Positions 25,588 to 34,834 of a stretch of DNA of 64,000 bases are shown here, piece after piece. Below the pieces are notes generated by a model. That model searched no databases, was not told where the DNA came from, and saw only the letters and a list, made by a program, of their open reading frames with translations. The stretch's first letter is position 1, and each line of letters begins with the position of its first letter. The stretch spans positions 372,001-436,000 of the forward strand of contig NZ_JAMAYG010000001.1 in NCBI RefSeq assembly GCF_023712425.1, read 5' to 3'. The translations under genes were made by a program, and so were the position numbers. The DNA comes from Rothia sp. P100. GTDB lineage: Bacteria; Actinomycetota; Actinomycetes; Actinomycetales; Micrococcaceae.

Positions 25588-26721
25588 TTATGCAGTTTTT
25601 AGACGAGCTGCTGCTTTCTCAATATCTGAGTCAGAACCGGTGAGTGCTAGGCGCACATAGCCCTCACCTGATTCACCGTAGAAAACTCCTGGACCAATAA
25701 GGATACCCAGCTCAGCAAAGCGTTGAACAGTCGTCCAGGTATCTTCACCGGCAGTCGCCCAGAGGTAAAGACCGGCCTCAGAATTTTCAACGGTCAGCCC
25801 GAACTTTTGCACAGCTGGCAGCAGTAGGTCACGGCGGGCACGGTAGAGATCCTTCTGCGCTTCCACATGGGCATCGTCATTGAGCGCAGCTGCCATAGCA
25901 GCCTGCACGGGGGCTGGCACAATCATGCCTGCGTGCTTACGAGAATTAATGAGGTTGGGCATGATCTCTGCGTCCCCAGCGATAAAAGCACCTCGGTAGC
26001 CAGCAAAGTTGGACTGCTTTGAAAGGGAGTAGACCGAGAAAACCAGCTGCTGACTCTCACCGCACACACGAGAATCAAGGATGGAGGGCACAAGCTTTCC
26101 ACCGCGCTGGGTGTCCCACTCACCCCAACCCAGCTCTGCATAGCACTCATCAGAGGCGACCACAGCACCGAGGCTGCGGGCGTCATCAACCAGCTTCTTT
26201 AGCTCATCAACACCACGGACAATACCGGTGGGGTTTGCGGGTGAATTAACCCAGACCAGACGCACCCGGGCGCGGGTATCGGCGTCCAGCTCATCGAGAG
26301 AATCAGCTGCAACAGCAGTGGCACCAGCCAGCTGAGCACCAATATCATAGGTGGGATAAGCAACGGAGGGGCGCACCACCACATCTCCCTCCCCCAACCC
26401 CAGGAGGAAGGGCAACCAGGCGACCAATTCCTTGGAACCGATGGTCGGCATAACCTGCTCGACACTCAAACCTGGCACTCCGCGGCGGCGGTTAAACCAG
26501 TCCACAATCGCCTGACGCACCTGCACAGTGCCGTGCGTGGTGGGGTAACCGTGAGCGTCAGTGGCCGCTGCTAAGGCATCCCGAATAACAGCAGGAGTAG
26601 GGTCCACGGGAGTGCCAATGGAAAGGTTGACCAATCCGTCCGGGTGCGCCTTAGCCGTTTCCAAGTAAGGAGCCATGGTGTCCCAGGGGTAGTCGGGCAG
26701 AGAAAGGCCAAAGGCGCTCAT
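25588..26721 (-). CDS. dapC: Succinyldiaminopimelate aminotransferase
   Basis: 377 aa, ATG with GAAGGA upstream. A fold type I PLP aminotransferase: SIGTPVDPTP, GSKELVAWLP, VWVNSPANPTG, SDECYAELGW (the Asp binding the PLP pyridine) and SLSKQSNFAGYR (Schiff-base Lys). This sequence class, next to a 7Fe ferredoxin, is the actinobacterial DapC, which converts N-succinyl-2-amino-6-ketopimelate to succinyl-LL-DAP using glutamate. Its partners dapD and dapE lie 6 kb away. A strong terminator separates it from fdxA, so it needs its own promoter in the 26722-26860 gap. Confidence 0.9.
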   Translation of the reverse strand: MSAFGLSLPDYPWDTMAPYLETAKAHPDGLVNLSIGTPVDPTPAVIRDALAAATDAHGYPTTHGTVQVRQAIVDWFNRRRGVPGLSVEQVMPTIGSKELVAWLPFLLGLGEGDVVVRPSVAYPTYDIGAQLAGATAVAADSLDELDADTRARVRLVWVNSPANPTGIVRGVDELKKLVDDARSLGAVVASDECYAELGWGEWDTQRGGKLVPSILDSRVCGESQQLVFSVYSLSKQSNFAGYRGAFIAGDAEIMPNLINSRKHAGMIVPAPVQAAMAAALNDDAHVEAQKDLYRARRDLLLPAVQKFGLTVENSEAGLYLWATAGEDTWTTVQRFAELGILIGPGVFYGESGEGYVRLALTGSDSDIEKAAARLKTA

Positions 26722-26863
26722 AGGTTTTCCTTCACTAGGCTACGTTCTGTTCTGTCCCTAGTCTACGCAAGGACGCCGCGGCCCGGCTGGCAGCTGCTCG
26801 AATGCTGGCACGGTTGCAGAGCGGATGTGGCACCATTGGGCTACTGCGAGCTTAAAAGCAAAG

Positions 26864-26897
26864 CCCCTCTCCTCACCCTGTTAGGGGAGGAGAGGGG
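26864..26897 (-). terminator. fdxA terminator
   Basis: 11-bp stem CCCCTCTCCTC/GAGGAGAGGGG (26864-26874 with 26887-26897), with three further C:G pairs inside. On the minus strand it is followed by CTTTGCTTTT. Confidence 0.8.
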
Positions 26898-26908
26898 TAG
26901 AAAGCTAT

Positions 26909-27232
26909 TTAGCCCTGGTTTTGTGGGGGCAGAGCAGCGATAAAGGGGACGTCCTTTTCGATGAGGCCCATGCGGGCTGCACCACCGGGTGAGCCCAGGT
27001 CGTCAAAGAAGTCGGCGTTAGCCGCTGTGTAGTCTTCCCATTCTTCGGGGACGTCGTCTTCGTAGTAGATGGCTTCTACGGGGCAAACGGGTTCGCAGGC
27101 GCCGCAGTCCACGCATTCATCAGGGTGAATGTAGAGGGAGCGTTCGCCTTCGTAGATGCAGTCGACGGGGCATTCTTCGACGCATGCACGGTCTTTGACG
27201 TCGACGCAGGGCTGGGCGATAACGTAGGTCAT
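26909..27232 (-). CDS. fdxA: Seven-iron ferredoxin
   Basis: 107 aa. The N-terminal half has the two cluster motifs: C-x7-C-x3-C-P (CVDVKDRACVEECPVDC) and C-x2-C-x2-C-x3-C-P (CVDCGACEPVCP). This is the [3Fe-4S][4Fe-4S] pattern of actinobacterial FdxA/FdxC, a small soluble electron carrier. The C-terminal 45 residues form the family tail with WEDYTAANADFF. Adjacent dapC is a conserved arrangement in Actinobacteria. AAAGGCAGAG precedes the ATG. Confidence 0.95.
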   Translation of the reverse strand: MTYVIAQPCVDVKDRACVEECPVDCIYEGERSLYIHPDECVDCGACEPVCPVEAIYYEDDVPEEWEDYTAANADFFDDLGSPGGAARMGLIEKDVPFIAALPPQNQG

Positions 27233-27371
27233 CTCTGCCTTTCTGGGCGCGGGTGGGGGCTGGTGCGCTGGGTAGGTTTTGTTCTGTGCTCTAGTTTATA
27301 GGGTGCATGCCTATGGAGCTTATTTTTGTGGTCTAGGCAACAGTCAAAATATGTAACCTTAGTCGCCGCAT

Positions 27372-28685
27372 CTAACCGCGTTTGAGGCGGTAGCGGGTGG
27401 TAGCGATGAGGGATAGTGTTGCTGCGACCAGGGATCCCATCGCCCAGAGGGTTCCGGCTATTCCCGGCGGATTGATGGGGTTAATGTAGACCAACATGGA
27501 GTTGCCCTTGGCATAGGCAAAGATACTGATGAGGGTGAAGGCGGTGAAGCCAACCAGTGCTGCAGTCCAATTTTTGCGGGTGTGCAGGGTAGACCATGTT
27601 GCGGCAAAGAAGACGGTCAGGCAGCCCAGCAAGGCGCCCCAGGGCACCCAAAGGTCTTGATTGATGTACCAAATCCAGGAATGATATATGGTGCCTGAAA
27701 AACCTGCGAGCAGACCTAGGGCTATGGAGGTAATCAGACTATTGATAACCCCAGGGGGTTCTTCTTGGGTCTCTGATGAGTTCTGGTGTGCGGTGAGAGG
27801 TGCTGGCTTAATCCCCTCAATTTCACCGCCAAGGAGCCGGTAGGTTTCGACGGCTGAGATGGGTTGGGGCACTCCGTTGGAGTATTCGAAGGTGGTATCT
27901 CCAGTGATGGTGATTTGGGTGGCGTGCGCCGCCATAGCGTCGCGTTTACGCACCAGGTCCCCGGTAATGACAGCCTGTTGCCGGGTATCTGTTGCATCAG
28001 CTTCACCCTCGATACCCCAGAAAAGGGTGGGTGCGGCGTCCGAACCTTTAAGCAGCTCAACAGCAGCCTGTGTTGCTTCATAGGTGCGCTTGTGGTCGGG
28101 GTGCCCGTAGCCGCCGTCCGCATCATAAGTCACTAGGACGTCGGGGCGAACCTGCTCTATCAGTGCGGCGATAGCCTCGGCTTGGGGCTCTAGAGAGGTG
28201 CGAGTTAGGCAGTCGGGTGCGGCGAGGGGGTTGGGGGCAGCTCGACCGTCTTCCCCCCAGGTCATGCCAGAGTCACGGTAAAGAGGTGGGGTCTGGGTGG
28301 CCCTGGCATTCCCTTCTCCCAGAAAAGTATGCTGTGTGATGCCCAGAGCAGCTAGCGCTTGTTTTAGTTCAGCGGTGCGCAGTTTGCCCAGGGCTACTCC
28401 CCCATCGGTGTTCGCGGGGTTTTCAGCTTCAAGGTGGGCGAGGGAACGGTCGATAACCTCCCCCATTTCCCCGCGGGTCATGGTCAAGAGGTGCACTTGG
28501 GCGCCAGCCTTAGCAAGGGCCCCCATGGTGGCACCTGTGGATGATGATTCATCATCTGGGTGGGCGTGCACAAATAGAAAGACGGTCTCTCCCGATGACT
28601 TACCTGCCGGGGCGAGGGTATCAACTGCGGTCTCCGTAATAAGTTCACCGGCTACCGGGTAGTAGGGGGTGTTGTCCTGACTCAA
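27372..28685 (-). CDS. mshB: Mycothiol pathway deacetylase MshB fused to a C-terminal membrane domain
   Basis: 437 aa, TTG start preceded by GAGGAC. Residues 35 to ~300 form the PIG-L/LmbE zinc deacetylase: HAHPDDE (His42, Asp45), TMTRGEMGE, and GGYGHPDHKR (His195/His198). This family removes acetate from GlcNAc-inositol in mycothiol synthesis. The deduced protein then has about 125 extra residues (313-437) with four hydrophobic helices, ending in a basic RYRLKRG. Ordinary MshB is about 300 aa and soluble; a small membrane protein of similar type is often a separate gene beside mshB in related actinobacteria, so this looks like a fusion. I see no stop or frameshift at the join. Confidence 0.88.
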   Translation of the reverse strand: MSQDNTPYYPVAGELITETAVDTLAPAGKSSGETVFLFVHAHPDDESSSTGATMGALAKAGAQVHLLTMTRGEMGEVIDRSLAHLEAENPANTDGGVALGKLRTAELKQALAALGITQHTFLGEGNARATQTPPLYRDSGMTWGEDGRAAPNPLAAPDCLTRTSLEPQAEAIAALIEQVRPDVLVTYDADGGYGHPDHKRTYEATQAAVELLKGSDAAPTLFWGIEGEADATDTRQQAVITGDLVRKRDAMAAHATQITITGDTTFEYSNGVPQPISAVETYRLLGGEIEGIKPAPLTAHQNSSETQEEPPGVINSLITSIALGLLAGFSGTIYHSWIWYINQDLWVPWGALLGCLTVFFAATWSTLHTRKNWTAALVGFTAFTLISIFAYAKGNSMLVYINPINPPGIAGTLWAMGSLVAATLSLIATTRYRLKRG

Positions 28686-28739
28686 AACGTCCTCATTCTC
28701 TGTGCTTTTGCCGGGCTAGGATGCCTAGCTGGTACAGCT

Positions 28740-28770
28740 ACAGGGGAGCAGGTTTACCCTACTCCCCTGT
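28740..28770 (-). terminator. Probable typA terminator
   Basis: 9-bp stem ACAGGGGAG/CTCCCCTGT (28740-28748 with 28762-28770) plus an inner AGG/CCT. It lies just after the typA stop (minus strand). The U-tract is poor. Confidence 0.6.
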
Positions 28771-28806
28771 TGCTAGTGGGTAGCTATGATGGCTACCTCT
28801 GCCTCG

Positions 28807-30720
28807 TTAGGCGCGTGCGCGCTTACGTGCCTCGCGGACGCGCTCGTTGGCGTTCAACACGACCTTGCGGATGCGGATTGCCTCGGGGGTCACCTCAACG
28901 CACTCGTCTTCACGGGCAAATTCGAGGGACTCTTCGAGGGTCAGCTTGCGGGGAGGGGTCAGGTTTTCGAAGTTATCAGCCGATGCCGAACGCATATTGG
29001 TGAGCTTCTTTTCCTTGGTGATGTTGACTTCCATGTCATCCGCACGGGAGTTCTCGCCAACAATCATTCCCTCGTAAACCTCGGTGGTGGGTTCTACGAA
29101 AAAGGATCCGCGTTCCTGCAGGTTAATCATGGCGTAGGGGGTCACAACACCTGCGCGGTCGGCAATCATGGAGCCGTTGGTGCGGTACTCGATGGTGCCA
29201 GCCCAGGGCTCGTAGCCGGTGGCGTAGGAGCTAGAGATACCAGCACCGCGGGTCTCGGTGAGGAACTGGGTGCGGAAACCAATCAAACCACGGGCAGGGA
29301 CGGCAAATTCCATGCGGACCCAGCCGGTGCCATTGTTTGCCATGTTCTCCATGCGGCCCTTACGAGCTGCCATGAGCTGGGTAACTGCGCCCAGGAATTC
29401 TTCGGGAACATCGATAATCATGTGTTCCATGGGCTCGTGGACCTTGCCATCCACAACCTTGGTCACGACCTGGGGCTTGCCGACGGTCAGCTCGAAACCT
29501 TCGCGGCGCATCTGCTCAACCAAAATCGCCAGGGCGAGCTCGCCACGGCCCTGCACTTCCCAGGCGTCAGGACGCTGGGTGGGAAGAACCTTGAGGGATA
29601 CGTTACCGATCAGTTCCTTATCAAGACGGTCCTTGACCTGACGCGCGGTTACCTTAGCGCCCTTGACCTTACCGGCCAAAGGTGAGGTGTTGATACCGAT
29701 GGTCATGGAGATTGCGGGGTCATCAACCTTGATCAGGGGCAGGGGCTTGGGGTTCTCTGAGTCGGTCAAGGTTTCACCGATGGTGATGTCCTCGATACCG
29801 GCAACAGCCACGATTTCACCGGGGCCAGCTGATTCAGCGGGAACACGCTCCAGCGCCTTGGTAGCAAGAAGTTCTGAGATACGTACGTTCTTGGTCTGAC
29901 CGTCCTGGCGTACCCAGGCAACGGTCTGACCCTTCTTCAGGGTGCCGTTAAAGATACGCAGCAGCGCCAGGCGACCCAGGAAGGGTGAGGAGTCAAGGTT
30001 AGTAACGTGTGCCTGTAGAACCTCATCGGGGTTGTAGGTGGGGGCAGGGACGTGCTCAAGAATGGTCTGGAAGAGGGGTTCCAGATCTTCGTTATCGGGC
30101 AGGGCGCCGTCAGCGGGCTGGTTCAGTGAAGCAGCGCCAGCTTTACCGGAAGCGTAGACAACGGGCACGTTGAGCAGAGCGTCAATGTCTAGGTCGGGAA
30201 CCTCGTCCGCCAGGTCGCCAGCAAGACCCAGCAGCAGGTCCATTGACTCGCCAACAACCTCATCGATACGCGCATCGGGGCGGTCAACCTTGTTAACAAC
30301 CAGGATGACGGGCAACTTAGCTGCAAGTGCCTTGCGCAGAACGAAGCGGGTCTGGGGCAGGGGGCCTTCTGAAGCGTCCACCAGCAGAACAACGCCGTCT
30401 ACCATAGACAGGCCGCGCTCAACCTCACCACCGAAATCAGCGTGGCCGGGGGTATCAATCACGTTAATGGTGATGGTCTCACCGTTAGCTGCAGGGCCTG
30501 AGTAGAACACGGTGGTGTTCTTGGCCAAAATGGTGATGCCCTTTTCTTTTTCAAGGTCACCGGAGTCCATGACTCGATCTTCAACGTCGCCGTGGGTTGA
30601 GAAGGCGTTGGTCTGCTTGAGCATCGCATCAACGATGGTGGTCTTGCCGTGGTCAACGTGAGCCACGATTGCCACGTTGCGAAGGTCGCTACGTGAAGCG
30701 GTGTTCTGAGTTTCAGACAT
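28807..30720 (-). CDS. typA: Ribosome-associated GTPase TypA/BipA
   Basis: 637 aa. Translation-factor GTPase: G1 AHVDHGKTT, G2/G3 DTPGHADFGGEV, G4 NKVDRPDAR, then EF-Tu-like domain 2, an EF-G-like domain V, and the BipA-specific C-terminal domain. It binds the 70S ribosome and is needed for growth under stress and low temperature in studied species. The ribosome site is weak (GCGAGA). A -10-like TATACT lies about 95 bases upstream, which would give a moderately long leader. It is the equivalent of mycobacterial Rv1165. Confidence 0.95.
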   Translation of the reverse strand: MSETQNTASRSDLRNVAIVAHVDHGKTTIVDAMLKQTNAFSTHGDVEDRVMDSGDLEKEKGITILAKNTTVFYSGPAANGETITINVIDTPGHADFGGEVERGLSMVDGVVLLVDASEGPLPQTRFVLRKALAAKLPVILVVNKVDRPDARIDEVVGESMDLLLGLAGDLADEVPDLDIDALLNVPVVYASGKAGAASLNQPADGALPDNEDLEPLFQTILEHVPAPTYNPDEVLQAHVTNLDSSPFLGRLALLRIFNGTLKKGQTVAWVRQDGQTKNVRISELLATKALERVPAESAGPGEIVAVAGIEDITIGETLTDSENPKPLPLIKVDDPAISMTIGINTSPLAGKVKGAKVTARQVKDRLDKELIGNVSLKVLPTQRPDAWEVQGRGELALAILVEQMRREGFELTVGKPQVVTKVVDGKVHEPMEHMIIDVPEEFLGAVTQLMAARKGRMENMANNGTGWVRMEFAVPARGLIGFRTQFLTETRGAGISSSYATGYEPWAGTIEYRTNGSMIADRAGVVTPYAMINLQERGSFFVEPTTEVYEGMIVGENSRADDMEVNITKEKKLTNMRSASADNFENLTPPRKLTLEESLEFAREDECVEVTPEAIRIRKVVLNANERVREARKRARA

Positions 30721-30814
30721 GCGTAAAATATCTCGCTTTATCTAGGGTAAAAGGACGCCGGAGCTCACCGAACGCTCATTAAAGAGAGCCGGGTGCTTTT
30801 GGGCTTTCGTTCTG

Positions 30815-30820
30815 AGTATA
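30815..30820 (-). promoter_or_regulatory. Candidate -10 box upstream of typA
   Basis: TATACT on the minus strand, close to the TATAAT consensus. No good -35 is seen at 17 bases. It would give a leader of about 90 bases. Confidence 0.35.
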
Positions 30821-30870
30821 CCGCCCCACGGTTCAAGTGGAACTATCACGTGGAACACATATTTATAGAG

Positions 30871-30928
30871 GTGCGGCGCCCCTTTCTGACTACTTGAGGT
30901 ACAAGTGAGTAGAAAAGGACGCCGCCAC
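30871..30928 (-). terminator. Imperfect long hairpin after the BCCT gene
   Basis: GTGCGGCG..CCTTTCT pairs with AGAAAAGG..CGCCGCCAC, with a bulge and an internal ACTTG/CAAGT stem. It sits about 25 bases after the stop of the minus-strand BCCT gene. A shorter CTCATT/AATGAG palindrome (30934-30947) lies between. Confidence 0.5.
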
Positions 30929-30952
30929 AATAACTCATTTTAATGAGGTGGG

Positions 30953-32824
30953 TTACTTATCCCAGGGCTTTTCCTGTGTCTTAGGAGTAACGACGGGGAT
31001 TGCACCGGTGGAAGTACGAATCTGATCGATTGCTGCTGTGTTCGCTGAGATCTGAACGTTGACCTCATCTACTGCTTTCTCAACCGCTTCTTCAACCGCT
31101 TCTTCAACCTTAGCTTCTACGGCTTTGTCGAGGGCTGCATCGAAGTGGCTATCAAGGTGCTCGTCCACGCGGTCAGTCACCGAGTCCATCAGCTCTTCGC
31201 GGGCGTTGCGTCGCTGAGCGCGCACAAAGAGGCGGTGCTCAACGCTTAGTGCCTTATAGAGCGAGATACACATCAGGATGATGACAACTGAGAAGGGCAG
31301 AGCGGTCAGAATCGCGATGGTCTGGATGGCGGAGAGCGCTTCGCTACCACCCACAATAATCAGGGAGATAGAGGTTACTGCAGCTACGCAGACCCAGAAG
31401 ACACGGATCCAGGTCTTGGGCTCGGGTGAGCCGTTGGTGGACAGCATACCCAACACCAGAGCGCCTGAGTCAGCCGAGGTCACAAAGAAGACGGTAATCA
31501 GCAAAACTGCACCAACGGTTAGAACAACACCGCCGGGCAGGTTGCTGAACATCTCAAAGAGAGCGTGCTCAGCGGAGACGCTGCCGTCAGCATTCCTGAG
31601 GGTCTCGCCACTGAAGAGCTCCTGGTGCAAGGCGGTGCCGCCGAGCACAGAGAACCAGAAGAAGGAGGTTAGGGCAGGGACCAGCAGGACGCCGGTGACG
31701 AACTCACGCACGGAGCGTCCCTTGGAGACGCGGGCGATGAACATGCCCACGAAGGGCGACCAGGAGATCCACCAGCCCCAGTAGAAGGTAGTCCAGGCAG
31801 CCTGGAACTGTTCGCCGTCCACGCCGTAAAGGGCCAGGGTTTCGAAGGTCATGGCCACAATATTTTGTAGGTAGTGACCGAGGGAACCGATGAACTCGCG
31901 GAAGATGAAGAGGGTGGGGCCGACCAGCAACACAAAGATACAGACGATAGCCGCCAGAATCAGGTTGCCGTTTGAGAGCCACTTCATGCCCTTCTCAAGG
32001 CCGGTGACTACAGAGAAGAGGGTAATTCCCATGAGCACCAGGATGATGCCAATTAGCCAGAGGTTACCCTCAGCCGGAATGTTGAGGTAGCCAAGACCCG
32101 CTGCAATCTGCATCACGCCCAGCCCAAGAGAGGTGGCGACACCGAAGAGGGTGCCCACCAGGGCAACGATATCAATGAGGTTGCCCCAGTTGCCGGTGAC
32201 ACGGTCGCCCAGCAGCGGCTTGAGGGAGTAACGAATAGAGAGGGGCTGTTTGAGGCGGTGAGCTGAGTAGGCAATCGCAAGGCCCACAATTACGTAGATA
32301 GCCCAGGGGTGTAGTCCCCAGTGCAGGAAGGACTGGCTCATGGCCGCCTGCGCTATCTGCTCTTTACTGCCGCCTTCTACACCGGGGCGGGGGTCAACAT
32401 AGTGCATCAGCGGTTCGGTCGCGCCGTAGAAGACCAGGCCGATGCCCATACCAGCAGCGAAGAGGAAAGCAAACCATGTGGTGAAGGTGTAGGCTGGCTC
32501 GTCGTCATCATCACCCAGTTTGATGTCGCCCATGCGGGAGAACCCTAAGTAGAGGGCAAAAACCACGAAGAAGGCGACGATGGCAACGTAGTACCAACCA
32601 AAGTAGTTGATGACGTCCGTCTGCAGGGCGTCAAAAATTGATTTTGCACGTTGAGGGAAGGCTATAGTCAGACCAACGAAAAGCACCATGATGGCTGCGG
32701 CGGGCCAGAAAACCTTGGGAGCAAGATTGCCCTCACGCATATTTTGACGCTGCTCCTTACTCAGGCCTCCCTTCCGCAGGTCTACGCCCGCACCGGGCGG
32801 GGTTTGGTTCTGAGAAGTAGTCAT
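30953..32824 (-). CDS. BCCT-family betaine/choline/ectoine-type transporter
   Basis: 623 aa. A 12-helix LeuT-fold transporter. Signatures are the glycine-rich AAGMGIGLVFYG of TM3 and FYWGWWISWSPFVGMFIARVSKG of TM8-9. GMGIG, with Met in the G-x-G-x-G glycine stretch, suggests Na+ coupling (family knowledge). The C-terminus carries a ~100-residue cytoplasmic tail with an Ala/Glu/Lys/Val helix (VEAKVEEAVEEAVEKAV), of the type that senses osmotic stress in BetP-like proteins. The substrate is not readable. AAAGGA precedes the ATG. The 251-base gap to pgi (32825-33075) is AT-rich and should hold two divergent promoters; a TAAGAT at 33030-33035 is one candidate. Confidence 0.9.
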   Translation of the reverse strand: MTTSQNQTPPGAGVDLRKGGLSKEQRQNMREGNLAPKVFWPAAAIMVLFVGLTIAFPQRAKSIFDALQTDVINYFGWYYVAIVAFFVVFALYLGFSRMGDIKLGDDDDEPAYTFTTWFAFLFAAGMGIGLVFYGATEPLMHYVDPRPGVEGGSKEQIAQAAMSQSFLHWGLHPWAIYVIVGLAIAYSAHRLKQPLSIRYSLKPLLGDRVTGNWGNLIDIVALVGTLFGVATSLGLGVMQIAAGLGYLNIPAEGNLWLIGIILVLMGITLFSVVTGLEKGMKWLSNGNLILAAIVCIFVLLVGPTLFIFREFIGSLGHYLQNIVAMTFETLALYGVDGEQFQAAWTTFYWGWWISWSPFVGMFIARVSKGRSVREFVTGVLLVPALTSFFWFSVLGGTALHQELFSGETLRNADGSVSAEHALFEMFSNLPGGVVLTVGAVLLITVFFVTSADSGALVLGMLSTNGSPEPKTWIRVFWVCVAAVTSISLIIVGGSEALSAIQTIAILTALPFSVVIILMCISLYKALSVEHRLFVRAQRRNAREELMDSVTDRVDEHLDSHFDAALDKAVEAKVEEAVEEAVEKAVDEVNVQISANTAAIDQIRTSTGAIPVVTPKTQEKPWDK

Positions 32825-33075
32825 GTATCTATTCCTTTAGTATGCAGTCTGTATGTTTGTCGTCGTCTTTACACATTAAAAAGTGCCCTCCCCTGCCCCT
32901 TGGCTTAGGTCTCGAGGTTGAGGCACTCACTGGCAACAACCATAACACTACTGATAATTTCTGGCTAGAATTTACCGTCAAAACCACAAAAAACCACACG
33001 AAAAACATCAAAATCCCACCAATCCAACATAAGATGGAAACAAGTAACCCATAACAGCAAGGGAGATGCAGGCAC

Positions 33076-34755
33076 ATGTCTGTTAACACCATCGTTGACC
33101 CCGTCACCACCACCGCGTGGAAGGCACTGGACGCTCACAGCCAGGGTTTGGATGCCAACCTACGCACCTGGTTTGAGCAGGACGCCCAGCGCGCTAACAA
33201 GCTCAGCTTCACCGCCGCAGATTTGCACGTTGATCTTTCCAAGAACCTCATTACTGATGAAACACTTGACCTGCTGATGAAGCTGGCAGGCGAAGTTAAT
33301 TTAGAAGACCGCAGGGCTGCCATGTTCGCCGGTGAGCGCATCAACGTCACCGAGGACCGCGCCGTCCTGCACACGGCACTGCGCCGCCCTGCTGATGCCC
33401 AGCCCCCGCTGATTGTGGACGGTCAGAACGTGGATGAGGACGTTCACGAGGTTCTTGCCAAGGTCTACGACTTCGCTGACCGTGTACGTTCAGGTGAGTG
33501 GACCGGCATCACCGGCCAGCAGATCGAAACCGTGGTTAATATCGGTATCGGCGGCTCTGACTTGGGCCCCGTCATGGTCTACGAAGCTCTCAAGCCCTAC
33601 GCTCAGCCCGGCTTGACCGCTCGTTTCATCTCCAATATTGACCCCACCGACGCCGCTGAGACCGTGGCTGACCTGGACCCAGAAACCACCCTCTTCATCG
33701 TTGCTTCCAAGACTTTTGGCACTCTGGAGACCCTGACCAACGCACGTGTTTGCCGCGAGTGGTTGCTGACCAATCTGCGCCAAGCCGGGGCGCTGGAAGG
33801 CAAGGATGAGAAGGACGCCGTTGCAGCCCATTTCGTCGCCGTCTCTACCGCCCTGGATAAGGTCGCTGATTTCGGTATCGACCCCGAGAATGCTTTTGGT
33901 TTCTGGAACTGGGTGGGCGGCCGCTACTCCGTTGACTCAGCTATCGGCACTCCCCTGGCGATCGTGCTGGGCCCCGATGTTTTTGAGCAGTTCCTGGCTG
34001 GCTTCCATGCTATGGATGAGCACTTCCGTACCGCTCCCCTGGCAGAGAACGTCCCTGCTCTCATGGGTCTGCTGAACATCTGGAACGTCAACTTTCTGGG
34101 TGCCGAAACCCACGCCGTCCTACCCTATGACCAGTACCTGCATCGTTTCCCCGCCTACCTGCAGCAGCTGACCATGGAATCCAACGGTAAGTCGGTACGC
34201 GCGGATGGCACCCCTGTCACCACCGAGACCGGTGAGGTTTTCTGGGGCGAGCCCGGCACCAACGGCCAGCACGCCTTTTACCAGCTTATTCACCAGGGCA
34301 CCCGCCTAATCCCCGCTGATTTCATTGCCTTCGCCAACCCGGTGCACCCCACCAAGGATGGCGAGCAGGATGTTCACGAGCTCTTCCTCGCTAACTTCTT
34401 CGCCCAGACCAAGGCACTAGCCTTCGGCAAGACCGCTGATGAGGTACGCGCTGAAGGCACCGCCGAAGAGATTGTACCCGCACGTGTCTTCTCCGGTGAC
34501 CGCCCCACCACCTCCATCATGGCCTCCCAGTTGACCCCGTCAGTTCTGGGTCAGCTCATTGCCCTCTATGAGCACATCACTTTCGTGCAGGGTGTCGTCT
34601 GGGGCATCGACTCCTTCGACCAGTGGGGCGTTGAACTGGGCAAGCAGCTCGCCCTGCAGTTGGCACCCGCTGTGAGCGGTGACCGCGAGGTCCTGGCTCA
34701 GCAGGACTCCTCAACCCAGAGTCTGATTGAGTTCTACCTGAACAACCGCAAGTAA
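33076..34755 (+). CDS. pgi: Glucose-6-phosphate isomerase
   Basis: 559 aa, ATG after GGGAG. PGI signatures: [35 protein letters not shown], the [15 protein letters not shown] loop and [17 protein letters not shown] near the C-terminus. It interconverts glucose-6-phosphate and fructose-6-phosphate. It stands alone between the two osmolyte transporters and ends at a strong terminator. Confidence 0.96.
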   Translation: MSVNTIVDPVTTTAWKALDAHSQGLDANLRTWFEQDAQRANKLSFTAADLHVDLSKNLITDETLDLLMKLAGEVNLEDRRAAMFAGERINVTEDRAVLHTALRRPADAQPPLIVDGQNVDEDVHEVLAKVYDFADRVRSGEWTGITGQQIETVVNIGIGGSDLGPVMVYEALKPYAQPGLTARFISNIDPTDAAETVADLDPETTLFIVASKTFGTLETLTNARVCREWLLTNLRQAGALEGKDEKDAVAAHFVAVSTALDKVADFGIDPENAFGFWNWVGGRYSVDSAIGTPLAIVLGPDVFEQFLAGFHAMDEHFRTAPLAENVPALMGLLNIWNVNFLGAETHAVLPYDQYLHRFPAYLQQLTMESNGKSVRADGTPVTTETGEVFWGEPGTNGQHAFYQLIHQGTRLIPADFIAFANPVHPTKDGEQDVHELFLANFFAQTKALAFGKTADEVRAEGTAEEIVPARVFSGDRPTTSIMASQLTPSVLGQLIALYEHITFVQGVVWGIDSFDQWGVELGKQLALQLAPAVSGDREVLAQQDSSTQSLIEFYLNNRK

Positions 34756-34782
34756 ACGCTCAGTCACAAGTAGCTAAAACTA

Positions 34783-34818
34783 AAAAGGTGCCCGGTTCTT
34801 ATGAACCGGGCACCTTTT
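34783..34818. terminator. Bidirectional terminator (pgi / osmolyte ABC operon)
   Basis: Perfect 16-bp stem (34783-34798 with 34803-34818), TTAT loop, with A-run and T-run flanks on both sides, so it should act on both strands. Confidence 0.92.
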
Positions 34819-34834
34819 GTCTAGCAGTGCGTGT

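Noticed and set aside
28786-29685. 299-codon plus-strand open frame
   Set aside because: Antisense to typA; typical shadow of a high-GC gene.
32829-33113. 94-codon minus-strand frame in the BCCT-pgi gap
   Set aside because: It lies mostly in the AT-rich divergent promoter region and overlaps the pgi start; composition is not gene-like.
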